A stretch of DNA of 27,653 nt from Treponema sp. (GTDB lineage: Bacteria > Spirochaetota > Spirochaetia > Treponematales > Treponemataceae), in the NCBI GenBank assembly GCA_016293005.1, contig JAEDFA010000018.1, positions 1 through 27,653 of the forward strand, read 5' to 3'. Positions within the stretch are counted from its first letter, which is position 1, and each line of letters opens with the position of its first letter. Made by a program: the position numbers and the translations under genes. Of this stretch, positions 1 to 7,145 are shown in pieces. The notes beneath the pieces are model-generated. The model made no database searches, had not been told where the DNA came from, and saw only the letters and a list, made by a program, of their open reading frames with translations.

Positions 1-581
1 CCGAGTGAAAGATTTTTTAAAGTTTCTTTTAAGAGTTGTAACTGACTTGAAGAAATTTTAGCGGAAACTTTAACATCGCTTAAAAATGTTTCTTGTAAAT
101 CCCAGATTTGAAATTCTTTCATGGCGTGTTTAATGGTTTTGTACATTGAATAATCGCATGAAAATGAAAAATCTGATTTTTGTATATATTCTTCAAAAAG
201 ATTTTGTTCTGCGGCTGATTTTATAACTTGTTTTGCGCCGTCTGAATACGCTTTCACAAGTCCGCCGGTGCCTAAAAGAGTTCCTCCAAACCATCGTGTG
301 ACAGTTAAAAAAATATTTGTGGCATCAAGACCTTTTAAAACATCTAGAACAGGTCGTCCGGCAGTTCCCGAAGGCTCGCCGTCATCGCTCATTCCGTTGA
401 TTTCTTTTGAAAATCCTGTAACAAATGCGTGAACTACATGCGTGGAATCCGGATATTTTTGTTTTTGTTCTTTTAAAAGATTTCTCGCTTCGCTTTGGTT
501 CTGGCAAGGAAAAATTTCAGCAAGAAAACGCGAATTTTTTACTGTGTACGAAAAAGAGCAGGGAGCGTTTAGAATTTTCAT
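1..581 (-). CDS. YigZ/IMPACT (UPF0029) family protein, partial
   Basis: The C-terminus runs off the left edge of the window; 193 codons are visible from the ATG at 581. Residues 64-80 carry the family signature (GMSDDGEPSGTAGRP) and residues 95-112 the second signature (TRWFGGTLLGTGGLVKAY). These mark the N-terminal IMPACT domain, and the start of the C-terminal ferredoxin-like part follows. The family includes bacterial YigZ/YvyE and the eukaryotic GCN2 regulator IMPACT; the bacterial role is not settled. The ATG lies one base after the stop of the upstream topoisomerase gene, with no promoter of its own visible, so the two are probably co-transcribed and translationally coupled. There is no obvious functional link between the two proteins. 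Family assignment is strong; function is unknown. Confidence 0.9.
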   Translation of the reverse strand, partial: MKILNAPCSFSYTVKNSRFLAEIFPCQNQSEARNLLKEQKQKYPDSTHVVHAFVTGFSKEINGMSDDGEPSGTAGRPVLDVLKGLDATNIFLTVTRWFGGTLLGTGGLVKAYSDGAKQVIKSAAEQNLFEEYIQKSDFSFSCDYSMYKTIKHAMKEFQIWDLQETFLSDVKVSAKISSSQLQLLKETLKNLSL

Positions 582-582
582 A

Positions 583-2496
583 TTATTTTTCGATTACGAG
601 GTCTTGAACTTCTTTTTGAACAATTCTTGTTCCTTGCGCTTTAAGCCCTTTTTCAAGATATTCGTCTGTTTTGAATGACTCGGAAAGAACTTTCAGGCGC
701 GGTTTTGGAACATAATTCAGCGTGAATTTGAAATTTTTTCTTGTGTCGATGTGAAGAACTTCCATTCCGTCGGGTGCAAAAAAATAATCGCGGTTCATTA
801 TGTAAGACGGAATTTTACAGCGTTTTATGTATACATATTGAGTCTGCGGGTCGCGGTAGAAAATCGTGAAGAGAACTTTTGAAAGCGAGTCTTTGTCTGC
901 AAACCCACAGAAGCGCATTTCAGGTCCAACGAACAGTTTTTGAGGTGTTTCCGTGACTGAATAAATTCCGCTTTTTCGCACATAAAGAATTTTGTCGTAC
1001 GGTGAAACTTTTAAGACTTCTGTGCCGCCGCTTACGCTTGTTCCGAGGTAACCTGATTTTTCATCGTATTTTAACGGAGTGTCGCGTTTTACTACGGATT
1101 TTACATCTACGGTTTTTATGTTTGTAATTGCAGTTTTTCTTTTACAGAGGACAGGCGAAAGTTTTGTTTTTGTTGCTTCAAGATAAGAAACTGCGTATTC
1201 TACAAGGTGTTTTAAGTGGCGGTCGATTTCTTTTATTTGCGCGTTTATTGCTTCGACTTCTTTTCTGTTTTTGTTGATGTCGTAAAGAGAAATTCGCCTG
1301 ATTGGAATTTTTAAAAGATGCTCTACATCCTCGTCTGTGATTGCCCGAATTAATTCGTCTTTAAACGGAATAAAACCTTGTTTTACAGCTTTGTTGACGC
1401 TTGCTTCGGTTTTCATTTGTTCGATTGATTTGTAAATCCGCTCTTCGATGAAAATTCTTTCAAGCGTTCGAAGATGTTTTTTTTCGGTTAAGTTGGCTTT
1501 TTCAAGTTCGAGTTCCTGTTTTAAAATAGATGTCAGCTGTTTTGCGTGGTATTCAATGACTTGCGTACATGTCATCTGAACAGGCATATTTTCTTTTATT
1601 ACAAGAAGGTTGCAGTAGATTGTTTTTTCACATTCTGTAAAGGCATAAAGCGAATCTACGACATCTTTTACATATATTCCACGAGGAAGTTTGATTTCTA
1701 TGTTGAGGGATTTTGAAGTGTGGTCATCTATTGAAGAAATTTTTACTTTTCCGCTTTTTGCAGCTTTTTCGATTGATTCGATTAGACTTTCTGAAGTTGA
1801 GCCATACGGAAGTTCTGTGATGATGATTTTTTTGTCATCGCTTGTGTCCATTTTTGCCCGCGTGATGAGTTTTCCAAGCCCGTCTTTGTATTCGCTGACA
1901 TCGATTAATCCGCCGGTTTGAAAATCAGGAAAAAGCTGAAATTTCTTTTTTTGAAGGCATGCGATTTCTGCATCGATTACTTCAATTGCATTGTGGCTCA
2001 TGATTTGAGTACTCATTCCGACGGCAATTCCTTCTGCGCCCATTATTAAAACCAGAGGAAGTTTTGCCTGAAATGCAACCGGTTCAACATCGCGTCCGTC
2101 ATAAGTTTCTGTGTATTGCGTAATTTGTGGATTTGTATTTAAAATTTCTTTTGTGACAGGTAAAAGCCGGCATTCGATGTATCGTCCTGCAGAGGCTTTG
2201 TCTCCGGTGTACATATTCCCGAAGTTTCCCTGTTTTTCGATGAAGATTTCTTTGTTTGCAAGATTTACTAAAGCGGTATAAATTGAAGCGTCTCCGTGTG
2301 GATGGTAGGCCATTACTTTTCCGACAACATTTACAACTTTTGTGAATCTTCCGTCATCATTTTTTAAAAGTGTGTGAATGATTCGTCTTTGAACAGGTTT
2401 AAAACCGTCGATGATGTCTGGAATCGCCCTGTCACGGATAACATAACTTGCATACTGAATGAAATTTTGTTCAAAAAGATTTTTTACGAATGCCAC
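583..2496 (-). CDS. parC: Type IIA DNA topoisomerase subunit A, ParC-like
   Basis: This is the DNA breakage-reunion subunit of topoisomerase IV or gyrase, which pairs with an ATPase subunit not present here. Visible landmarks are the QRR motif at 36-38, YHPHGD at 64-69, QGNFG at 89-93 and the catalytic tyrosine in SAGRY (Tyr106) that forms the phosphotyrosine link to DNA. No GyrA-box (QRRGGKG) is seen in the C-terminal part, which favours ParC over GyrA. At 637 residues it is shorter than E. coli ParC, so the C-terminal wheel is reduced. The start is GTG at 2496, chosen because AGGTGG precedes it at Shine-Dalgarno distance. The positions matching GyrA Ser83 and Asp87 are Ala70 and Thr74. It heads a two-gene unit with the YigZ-like gene. 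Confidence 0.87.
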   Translation of the reverse strand: MAFVKNLFEQNFIQYASYVIRDRAIPDIIDGFKPVQRRIIHTLLKNDDGRFTKVVNVVGKVMAYHPHGDASIYTALVNLANKEIFIEKQGNFGNMYTGDKASAGRYIECRLLPVTKEILNTNPQITQYTETYDGRDVEPVAFQAKLPLVLIMGAEGIAVGMSTQIMSHNAIEVIDAEIACLQKKKFQLFPDFQTGGLIDVSEYKDGLGKLITRAKMDTSDDKKIIITELPYGSTSESLIESIEKAAKSGKVKISSIDDHTSKSLNIEIKLPRGIYVKDVVDSLYAFTECEKTIYCNLLVIKENMPVQMTCTQVIEYHAKQLTSILKQELELEKANLTEKKHLRTLERIFIEERIYKSIEQMKTEASVNKAVKQGFIPFKDELIRAITDEDVEHLLKIPIRRISLYDINKNRKEVEAINAQIKEIDRHLKHLVEYAVSYLEATKTKLSPVLCKRKTAITNIKTVDVKSVVKRDTPLKYDEKSGYLGTSVSGGTEVLKVSPYDKILYVRKSGIYSVTETPQKLFVGPEMRFCGFADKDSLSKVLFTIFYRDPQTQYVYIKRCKIPSYIMNRDYFFAPDGMEVLHIDTRKNFKFTLNYVPKPRLKVLSESFKTDEYLEKGLKAQGTRIVQKEVQDLVIEK

Positions 2497-2525
2497 AGTC
2501 CCACCTGCTGCTTTTATAAGATTTT

Positions 2526-2546
2526 GTGCCCGAAAATTGCTGGCAC
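2526..2546 (-). promoter_or_regulatory. Stem-loop in parC leader
   Basis: GTGCC pairs with GGCAC across an 11-base loop in the roughly 70-base leader between the parC promoter and the GTG start. There is no T-run after it on the transcribed strand, so it is not a terminator. It may be incidental or a weak leader structure. Confidence 0.3.
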
Positions 2547-2571
2547 TTGTGAAATTTTAATTAACTTCTAT

Positions 2572-2600
2572 ATTATACACCGAAATTGAAATTTTTTCTA
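2572..2600 (-). promoter_or_regulatory. Promoter of parC-yigZ
   Basis: On the minus strand TAGAAA (2600-2595), a 17-base spacer and a perfect TATAAT (2577-2572). Transcription would start near 2565, giving a leader of about 70 bases that ends in the AGGTGG ribosome site before the GTG start. Confidence 0.6.
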
Positions 2601-2643
2601 TTTATTTATGAAACCATTAAAAATTCAGTTTTTTAAAGCACCT

Positions 2644-4014
2644 TTATGTTAAATTTACAAGCCATCGTTCTTTTTTTAGCCAGAAATGCGCAACCAGTGT
2701 TTTTGGTAAATCAGAGAATTTTACAATTGCGTACATTAAAACCGGGTTGAATTTTGTGCAGAAAGTTAAGATTAACATTCCGCCGATGAAGAGAATGTTT
2801 CCGATTGTATCGCACAAAACGCCCATTGTAGTGTCGCCGCCAGTTCTTGAAATTGCGTATTGCCCGTTTAAAAATGCCCAGAGCGGAAGGTAAACGGAAG
2901 CGATTATAATAAGTTCACGGGCATAAGTCCGGCTTTCTGGAGTTAAATTTTTGAAGACGATGTTTACAAGAAATGTTGAGGCTAGTCCGATGAACATGAA
3001 AAAAAGCCCTAGGAACGCTGAACCGCTTAAAATCCAGTTCTTGTATTTTTTACATTCTTCTATGTGGTTTGCGCCCAATTCCTGCCCGATTATTACGCCG
3101 GTACTCGTTACGATTCCGCCCATGCAGATGAAAATTAAATTTGCGATTGCAAAGCCGCTTGCCATTCCGCTTACGACTTCTGCTCCGCCGCGAGTATTGT
3201 AGAGGGCGTTTGAAATTGTTTCGCTTACTGCCCAGAAAACTTCTGAATAGAGAATCATTCCTGATTTTTTGATGATTGTTGCAAAGAGGTTAAAATCAAT
3301 ATGGAAAAATTCTTTTATTTTGAAAAGAAAAGCAGGTTTTGTTTTTATTGCGTAAACTGAAAAAGCGATTAATTCGATGATTCTTGCAATTACAGTTGCG
3401 TATGCGGCTCCAACGACTTCAAGTTTTGGGGCACCAAGATTTCCGTAGATTAAAACCCAGTTTAAAAAAGTATTTACCAAAGTTGCTGCAATGCTGATTA
3501 CAAGCGGCGGACGGACGATTTCGATTTCGCGAAGGCTCGTTGCAATGCACTGACTTAAAATTGCAAAAATCCATGAAAGCGCAACTGCCCGTGAGTATAA
3601 AACTGTCTGGTCAAGAATTTCATTTGCGTCGATGTTATTTTTTACCATTAAACCGAATAAATTGCGCGGTGCGAGGAAGCATAAAATTGTAAAACAAAGA
3701 CCGCAGATACCGCAGACGATGAGTTTGAATTTAAAAGTCTGCTGCATTCCCGATTGTTTTTGCGCGCCTTTAAATTGGCTCATGAAAATTCCTGCAGAAG
3801 CGCAGATTGTGTTTAAAATTACAAAAAAGTTGAAGAAAATTTGACCTGCAATGTTTACGCCGGACATTTTTATGTCACCTAGACCGGCAACCATAAAATT
3901 ATCGATAAGTGAAACAAGATTTTGAATCAACTGCTGCGACATTACAGGAATTGCAATAGCGAGAAATCTTTTGTAAAAACTCCATGTTCCGAATAATGAA
4001 TTCTTAAAAGTCAT
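2644..4014 (-). CDS. MATE family multidrug/cation efflux transporter
   Basis: Predicted inner-membrane exporter that uses the Na+ or H+ gradient to expel cationic drugs and metabolites. The 456-residue protein has the usual MATE length and about 12 hydrophobic helices. The N-terminal stretch IPVMSQQLIQNLVSLIDNFM is typical of MATE helix 1, and GGDTTMG in the C-terminal half resembles the second-half conserved segment. A longer reading frame begins at a TTG at 4053, but those bases form a near-perfect promoter (-35 TTGACA, -10 TATCAT). The ATG at 4014 is therefore preferred, and it lies only 10 bases after the -10 box with no Shine-Dalgarno site. The gene is divergent from era. The substrate cannot be read from the sequence. 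Confidence 0.88.
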   Translation of the reverse strand: MTFKNSLFGTWSFYKRFLAIAIPVMSQQLIQNLVSLIDNFMVAGLGDIKMSGVNIAGQIFFNFFVILNTICASAGIFMSQFKGAQKQSGMQQTFKFKLIVCGICGLCFTILCFLAPRNLFGLMVKNNIDANEILDQTVLYSRAVALSWIFAILSQCIATSLREIEIVRPPLVISIAATLVNTFLNWVLIYGNLGAPKLEVVGAAYATVIARIIELIAFSVYAIKTKPAFLFKIKEFFHIDFNLFATIIKKSGMILYSEVFWAVSETISNALYNTRGGAEVVSGMASGFAIANLIFICMGGIVTSTGVIIGQELGANHIEECKKYKNWILSGSAFLGLFFMFIGLASTFLVNIVFKNLTPESRTYARELIIIASVYLPLWAFLNGQYAISRTGGDTTMGVLCDTIGNILFIGGMLILTFCTKFNPVLMYAIVKFSDLPKTLVAHFWLKKERWLVNLT

Positions 4015-4024
4015 AGTGTAAAAA

Positions 4025-4053
4025 ATGATAATTGATTTAAAATATAATGTCAA
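4025..4053 (-). promoter_or_regulatory. Promoter of MATE gene, nearly leaderless
   Basis: TTGACA (4053-4048), 17-base spacer, TATCAT (4030-4025) on the minus strand. The expected start point is at about 4019-4017, so the mRNA would begin 3-6 bases before the ATG at 4014. Confidence 0.65.
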
Positions 4054-4073
4054 AGCCTAGAAAAATGTTCGGG

Positions 4074-4102
4074 ATGACAAGTCTTTTAAAATGGGTTAAA
4101 AT
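4074..4102 (+). promoter_or_regulatory. Promoter of era, leaderless
   Basis: ATGACA (4074-4079), 17-base spacer, TAAAAT (4097-4102), then six bases and the era ATG at 4109. The predicted +1 coincides with the start codon, and there is no Shine-Dalgarno site. It stands back to back with the MATE promoter, with 20 bases between the two -35 boxes. Confidence 0.55.
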
Positions 4103-4108
4103 AATGGA

Positions 4109-5023
4109 ATGGAAAATAACAATGAAAAACCGCAGAAAATTTCTAATGCGCTTGTTGCAATTTTAGGTCGTCCTTCTAGCGGAAAGTCTACTTTTGTGAA
4201 TACGGCATGTCAGGAACCTGTTTCAATCGTTTCTCCAGTTCCGCAAACAACAAGAAACGCAATTCGCGGAATTGTAAACACTTCTTTTGGTCAGCTTGTG
4301 TTTGTAGATACTCCCGGCTACCACGAATCAGAAAAAAAACTCAATTTAAGGCTAAAAACCGTAACAGAAGAACAGCTTGACGGCGCAGATTTAATTCTTT
4401 ACATAATCGACACAACGCGAAAACCTTCTTCAGAAGAAGAAATAAATATAAGTCTTGCAAAAAAATATTCAGAAAATCTTGTGATTGCGCTCAATAAAAT
4501 CGATTCAAAAGAATCAAAGCCTTCTGTGATTTATAAATTCCTTGAAGAAAATTTAAAAGGTTTTCCCAAAGAGCGGATTCTTGAAATGTCAGCGCAAAAA
4601 GACATCGGCATAAACGAAGTTTTAAAAGCTCTTTACAAAATCGCCCCTCAAAACGAAGCACTTTACCCGGATGAAGTTTACACTGACCAGAATATCGAAT
4701 TTCGTATTTGCGAAATAATCCGTGGAGAAGCGATTAACCGTTTAAAAGACGAACTTCCGCACTGCATTTATGTTTCAGTTGCTGATTTAGAACAGCGCGG
4801 TCAAAACGGAAAATACTGGGTTCGTGCTTTTTTATGCGTTGAACGGGAAAGCCAGAAAGGAATTGTAATCGGAAAAGGCGCTTCCATGATAAAAGAAATA
4901 CGACAAGCATCTTTACAAAAAATGAAAGAAATTTTTCCGTTTAAAATTGACCTCGATCTTCAGGTGAAAGTAAGCAAAAACTGGAGACACGAAGATTCCG
5001 TTATTTCTAAAATAATTCCATGA
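4109..5023 (+). CDS. era: GTPase Era, ribosome assembly factor
   Basis: Essential small GTPase that binds the 3' end of 16S rRNA and checks 30S subunit maturation. The 304-residue length fits Era. G1 is GRPSSGKS at 20-27 (usually GRPNVGKS), G2 contains QTTRN at 46-50, G3 is DTPGYH at 67-72, G4 is NKID at 129-132, and G5 is SAQ near 161. The C-terminal KH RNA-binding domain includes GIVIGKGASMIKEI at 251-264 and the typical NWR ending. The ATG at 4109 follows a promoter at leaderless spacing; no ribosome binding site is visible. The stop codon is only four bases from the stop of the convergent metA gene, so there is no space for a terminator between them. Confidence 0.96.
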   Translation: MENNNEKPQKISNALVAILGRPSSGKSTFVNTACQEPVSIVSPVPQTTRNAIRGIVNTSFGQLVFVDTPGYHESEKKLNLRLKTVTEEQLDGADLILYIIDTTRKPSSEEEINISLAKKYSENLVIALNKIDSKESKPSVIYKFLEENLKGFPKERILEMSAQKDIGINEVLKALYKIAPQNEALYPDEVYTDQNIEFRICEIIRGEAINRLKDELPHCIYVSVADLEQRGQNGKYWVRAFLCVERESQKGIVIGKGASMIKEIRQASLQKMKEIFPFKIDLDLQVKVSKNWRHEDSVISKIIP

Positions 5024-5027
5024 TGTT

Positions 5028-5939
5028 TTATTCTGTAAAATTGAACGGAGTCTGCTGGTAAACATAATAGTTTAGCCAGTTGCTGTAAAAAAGATGCGCT
5101 GTGCTTCTCCAGTATGAATGAGGCATTATGCTCGGATTGTTGTTGGGAAAGTAATTTTTTGGAAGGTCGATGTCAAGGCCTTTTTCGATGTCTCGGAAAT
5201 ATTCGGAAGCGAGAGTGCCTGTATCGTATTCAAGATGACCTGTCATAAAAATTTCGCGGTTGTCTTTTGATTTTACAAGAGTAATTCCGGCTTCTGTTGA
5301 TTGCGCAAGAACTACAAGATTTTTGTTTGTGCGAATGTCTTCTTTGCGAAATGTTGCGTGTCGTGACTGCGGAATAGGAAAAGCGTCATCGAAACCGCGG
5401 ACTAAAGGATCGTTTTTTATGAGAGTTTGATTCATAAATATACCAAACAGTTTTTTTGGAAGCGGATATTTTCTTACTCCGTAAAGGTGATAAAGTCCTG
5501 CAAATGCCCCCCAGCAGACATAAAGCGTTGAAAATACATTCTTTTTTGCGTAGTCCATAATCTTGCAAAGTTCATTCCAGTAGTCGACATCTTCAAATTC
5601 TAACTGTTCTACAGGAGCACCAGTGATAATCATTCCGTCGAATTTTTTGTTTTGAAGTTCGCTTGAAGGAATGTAGAATTTTTTAAGATATTCTGTGTCG
5701 GTATTTTTGCTGAAATGACTTTCGATTCTTATGAGTGAAATTTCAATTTGAATCGGCGTATTTGCAAGAAGGCGTAAAATCTGAGTTTCCGTTACTTCTT
5801 TTGTGGGCATTAAATTTACAATAGCGATTTTTAAAGGCCTTATGTCCTGCGTGAGAGCCCGTTTTTCTGTTATTGCAAAAATATTTTCTTTTTCTAGAAT
5901 TTCGTTTGCAGGTAAATCTGAAGGAATTTTTATAGGCAT
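5028..5939 (-). CDS. metA: Homoserine O-acyltransferase MetA, probably acetyl-CoA specific
   Basis: First committed step of methionine synthesis: acylation of the homoserine hydroxyl. The 303-residue protein keeps the canonical numbering: nucleophile Cys142 (YVCWGAF), His235 and Glu237 (TGHLEYD). The specificity residue at position 111 is Glu (ITGAPVEQLEF). In this family Glu111 is associated with acetyl-CoA use and Gly111 with succinyl-CoA use, so the enzyme is more likely a homoserine O-acetyltransferase despite the metA name. The ATG at 5939 has a good AGAGGTG ribosome site. Its promoter overlaps that of the divergent hydrolase gene. No other methionine genes are in the window. Confidence 0.94.
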   Translation of the reverse strand: MPIKIPSDLPANEILEKENIFAITEKRALTQDIRPLKIAIVNLMPTKEVTETQILRLLANTPIQIEISLIRIESHFSKNTDTEYLKKFYIPSSELQNKKFDGMIITGAPVEQLEFEDVDYWNELCKIMDYAKKNVFSTLYVCWGAFAGLYHLYGVRKYPLPKKLFGIFMNQTLIKNDPLVRGFDDAFPIPQSRHATFRKEDIRTNKNLVVLAQSTEAGITLVKSKDNREIFMTGHLEYDTGTLASEYFRDIEKGLDIDLPKNYFPNNNPSIMPHSYWRSTAHLFYSNWLNYYVYQQTPFNFTE

Positions 5940-6013
5940 AATTCACCTCTTAAACTTTTTCAAAACCGCCCGACCATCATCAAAAATTGATTTGACCGTA
6001 TATGCTGATTTTG

Positions 6014-6042
6014 AGTATAGCAAAAAATGATTTAATTTGCTA
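6014..6042 (-). promoter_or_regulatory. Promoter of metA
   Basis: On the minus strand TAGCAA (6042-6037), 17-base spacer, TATACT (6019-6014). Transcription would begin near 6007 and leave a leader of about 68 bases with AGAGGTG before the ATG. It completely overlaps the rightward promoter of the neighbouring gene. Confidence 0.5.
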
Positions 6043-6044
6043 TA
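6016..6044. promoter_or_regulatory. Inverted repeat spanning divergent promoters
   Basis: TATAGCAAA (6016-6024) and TTTGCTATA (6036-6044) form a perfect 9-bp inverted repeat with an 11-base spacer. Each arm supplies the -10 region of one promoter and the -35 region of the other. It may be an operator, or simply the consequence of two overlapping promoters. Confidence 0.5.
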
Positions 6045-6048
6045 TTAT
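6018..6048 (+). promoter_or_regulatory. Promoter of alpha/beta-hydrolase gene, leaderless
   Basis: TATATT at 6041-6046 with TAGCAA 17 bases upstream (6018-6023), or the overlapping TATTAT at 6043-6048, which puts the -10 exactly six bases before the ATG at 6055. The -35 is weak. No Shine-Dalgarno site precedes the start. Confidence 0.4.
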
Positions 6049-6054
6049 TTTATT

Positions 6055-7077
6055 ATGGCATCAAGAGATAATTATAAAAAAGGAATAAAAAAACTTAAAC
6101 TTCTTGTTTTTAATTCTAAATCTGATGTGGCAAATTTCCGTTCAAAAATTGAAGATGCTTTTTATTCGCCATTTCTTCCAAATCATGTTGAATGTACAGA
6201 AAAAAATTACGGTGCAATAAAATGCGATGTGCTTTCTCCAGAAATTTATTCTTCGCGTAGAGTTGTTTTTTATGTTCACGGTGGATGTTTTGTAGGCGGA
6301 AGCCGTCGTTCTTACCGTGAATTTTGTTCTTTACTTGCAAATAAAGTTTATTCCCGCGTCGTAGTCCCTGAATATCGTCTTGCACCAACTCACGCTTTTC
6401 CGTGCGCAAACGAAGACATTCAGGCTGCTTTCAGGGCTCTTTTTACAGAAGAACAGATTGCCCGCGCTCTTGAACAAAATTCTTCAAAGCAAAATACAGA
6501 TTCTTCTGACGGTGAAAAACTTTTCCCAGAAATAATCATTGCCGCAGATGGAGCCGGTTCTGCAATTGCTCTTTCCCTTATTTTAAATCTCCGTGAAAGA
6601 TACAGGCAATGCATAAAAAAAGTTGTGCTTTTTTCGCCGTGGCTTAACATTTCAAAAACTTCCTTTGCCCGTTCAGTAAAAAAATCAGAAGATGATGTGA
6701 TGACTCAGGATTGTCTTTCAGCTTCTGCTCTTTCATATACTTACGAATCAAATTTAGAAAATCCGATGGTTTCACCTTTTTTTGCTTCCGACGAATCTTT
6801 AAAAGGTTTTCCTTCTGTTTATATTCAGATGGGTTCAAAAGAACTTCTTTTAAAAGATGCTTACGCTTTTAAAGAACGCCTTACATCTCTTGGAAACGAC
6901 TGCACAATCGCAGAATACGAAAAGCTTCCTCATCTTTTTCAGCTCGATGATGAACATTTTTTTGAAGCTCACGATGCGATTTTGGATTTTGCAAAACAGA
7001 TTTCAAATTCAGCGTTTCAGGACGAAAAAAAAGAACTTCGTTTTGAAAATAAACCTCGACTTGAACAGAGTATATAA
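6055..7077 (+). CDS. Alpha/beta-hydrolase (HSL-like fold) lacking the nucleophile serine
   Basis: The 340-residue protein has the layout of the hormone-sensitive-lipase group: oxyanion HGG motif at 75-77 (HGGCF) followed by GG, the PEYRLAPTHAFP segment at 105-116, and a C-terminal histidine in LPHLFQ (His293). The nucleophile elbow, normally GDSAGG, reads ADGAGS at 164-169, so the catalytic Ser is Gly166. The residue usually Asp is Glu263. An ordinary esterase reaction is therefore doubtful; it may be a pseudoenzyme or use Ser169. The insert at about 140-156 is Ser/Asp/Glu rich. The start was moved from an upstream TTG at 6037 to the ATG at 6055. It is divergent from metA and followed by the U32 gene on the same strand. 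Confidence 0.8.
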   Translation: MASRDNYKKGIKKLKLLVFNSKSDVANFRSKIEDAFYSPFLPNHVECTEKNYGAIKCDVLSPEIYSSRRVVFYVHGGCFVGGSRRSYREFCSLLANKVYSRVVVPEYRLAPTHAFPCANEDIQAAFRALFTEEQIARALEQNSSKQNTDSSDGEKLFPEIIIAADGAGSAIALSLILNLRERYRQCIKKVVLFSPWLNISKTSFARSVKKSEDDVMTQDCLSASALSYTYESNLENPMVSPFFASDESLKGFPSVYIQMGSKELLLKDAYAFKERLTSLGNDCTIAEYEKLPHLFQLDDEHFFEAHDAILDFAKQISNSAFQDEKKELRFENKPRLEQSI

Positions 7078-7145
7078 ATTTCTAAAATTTAATTTAACTT
7101 TTTTTTAGAGATTTTTTTCAGGTAATTTTAAAATTGGAGTGTAAA

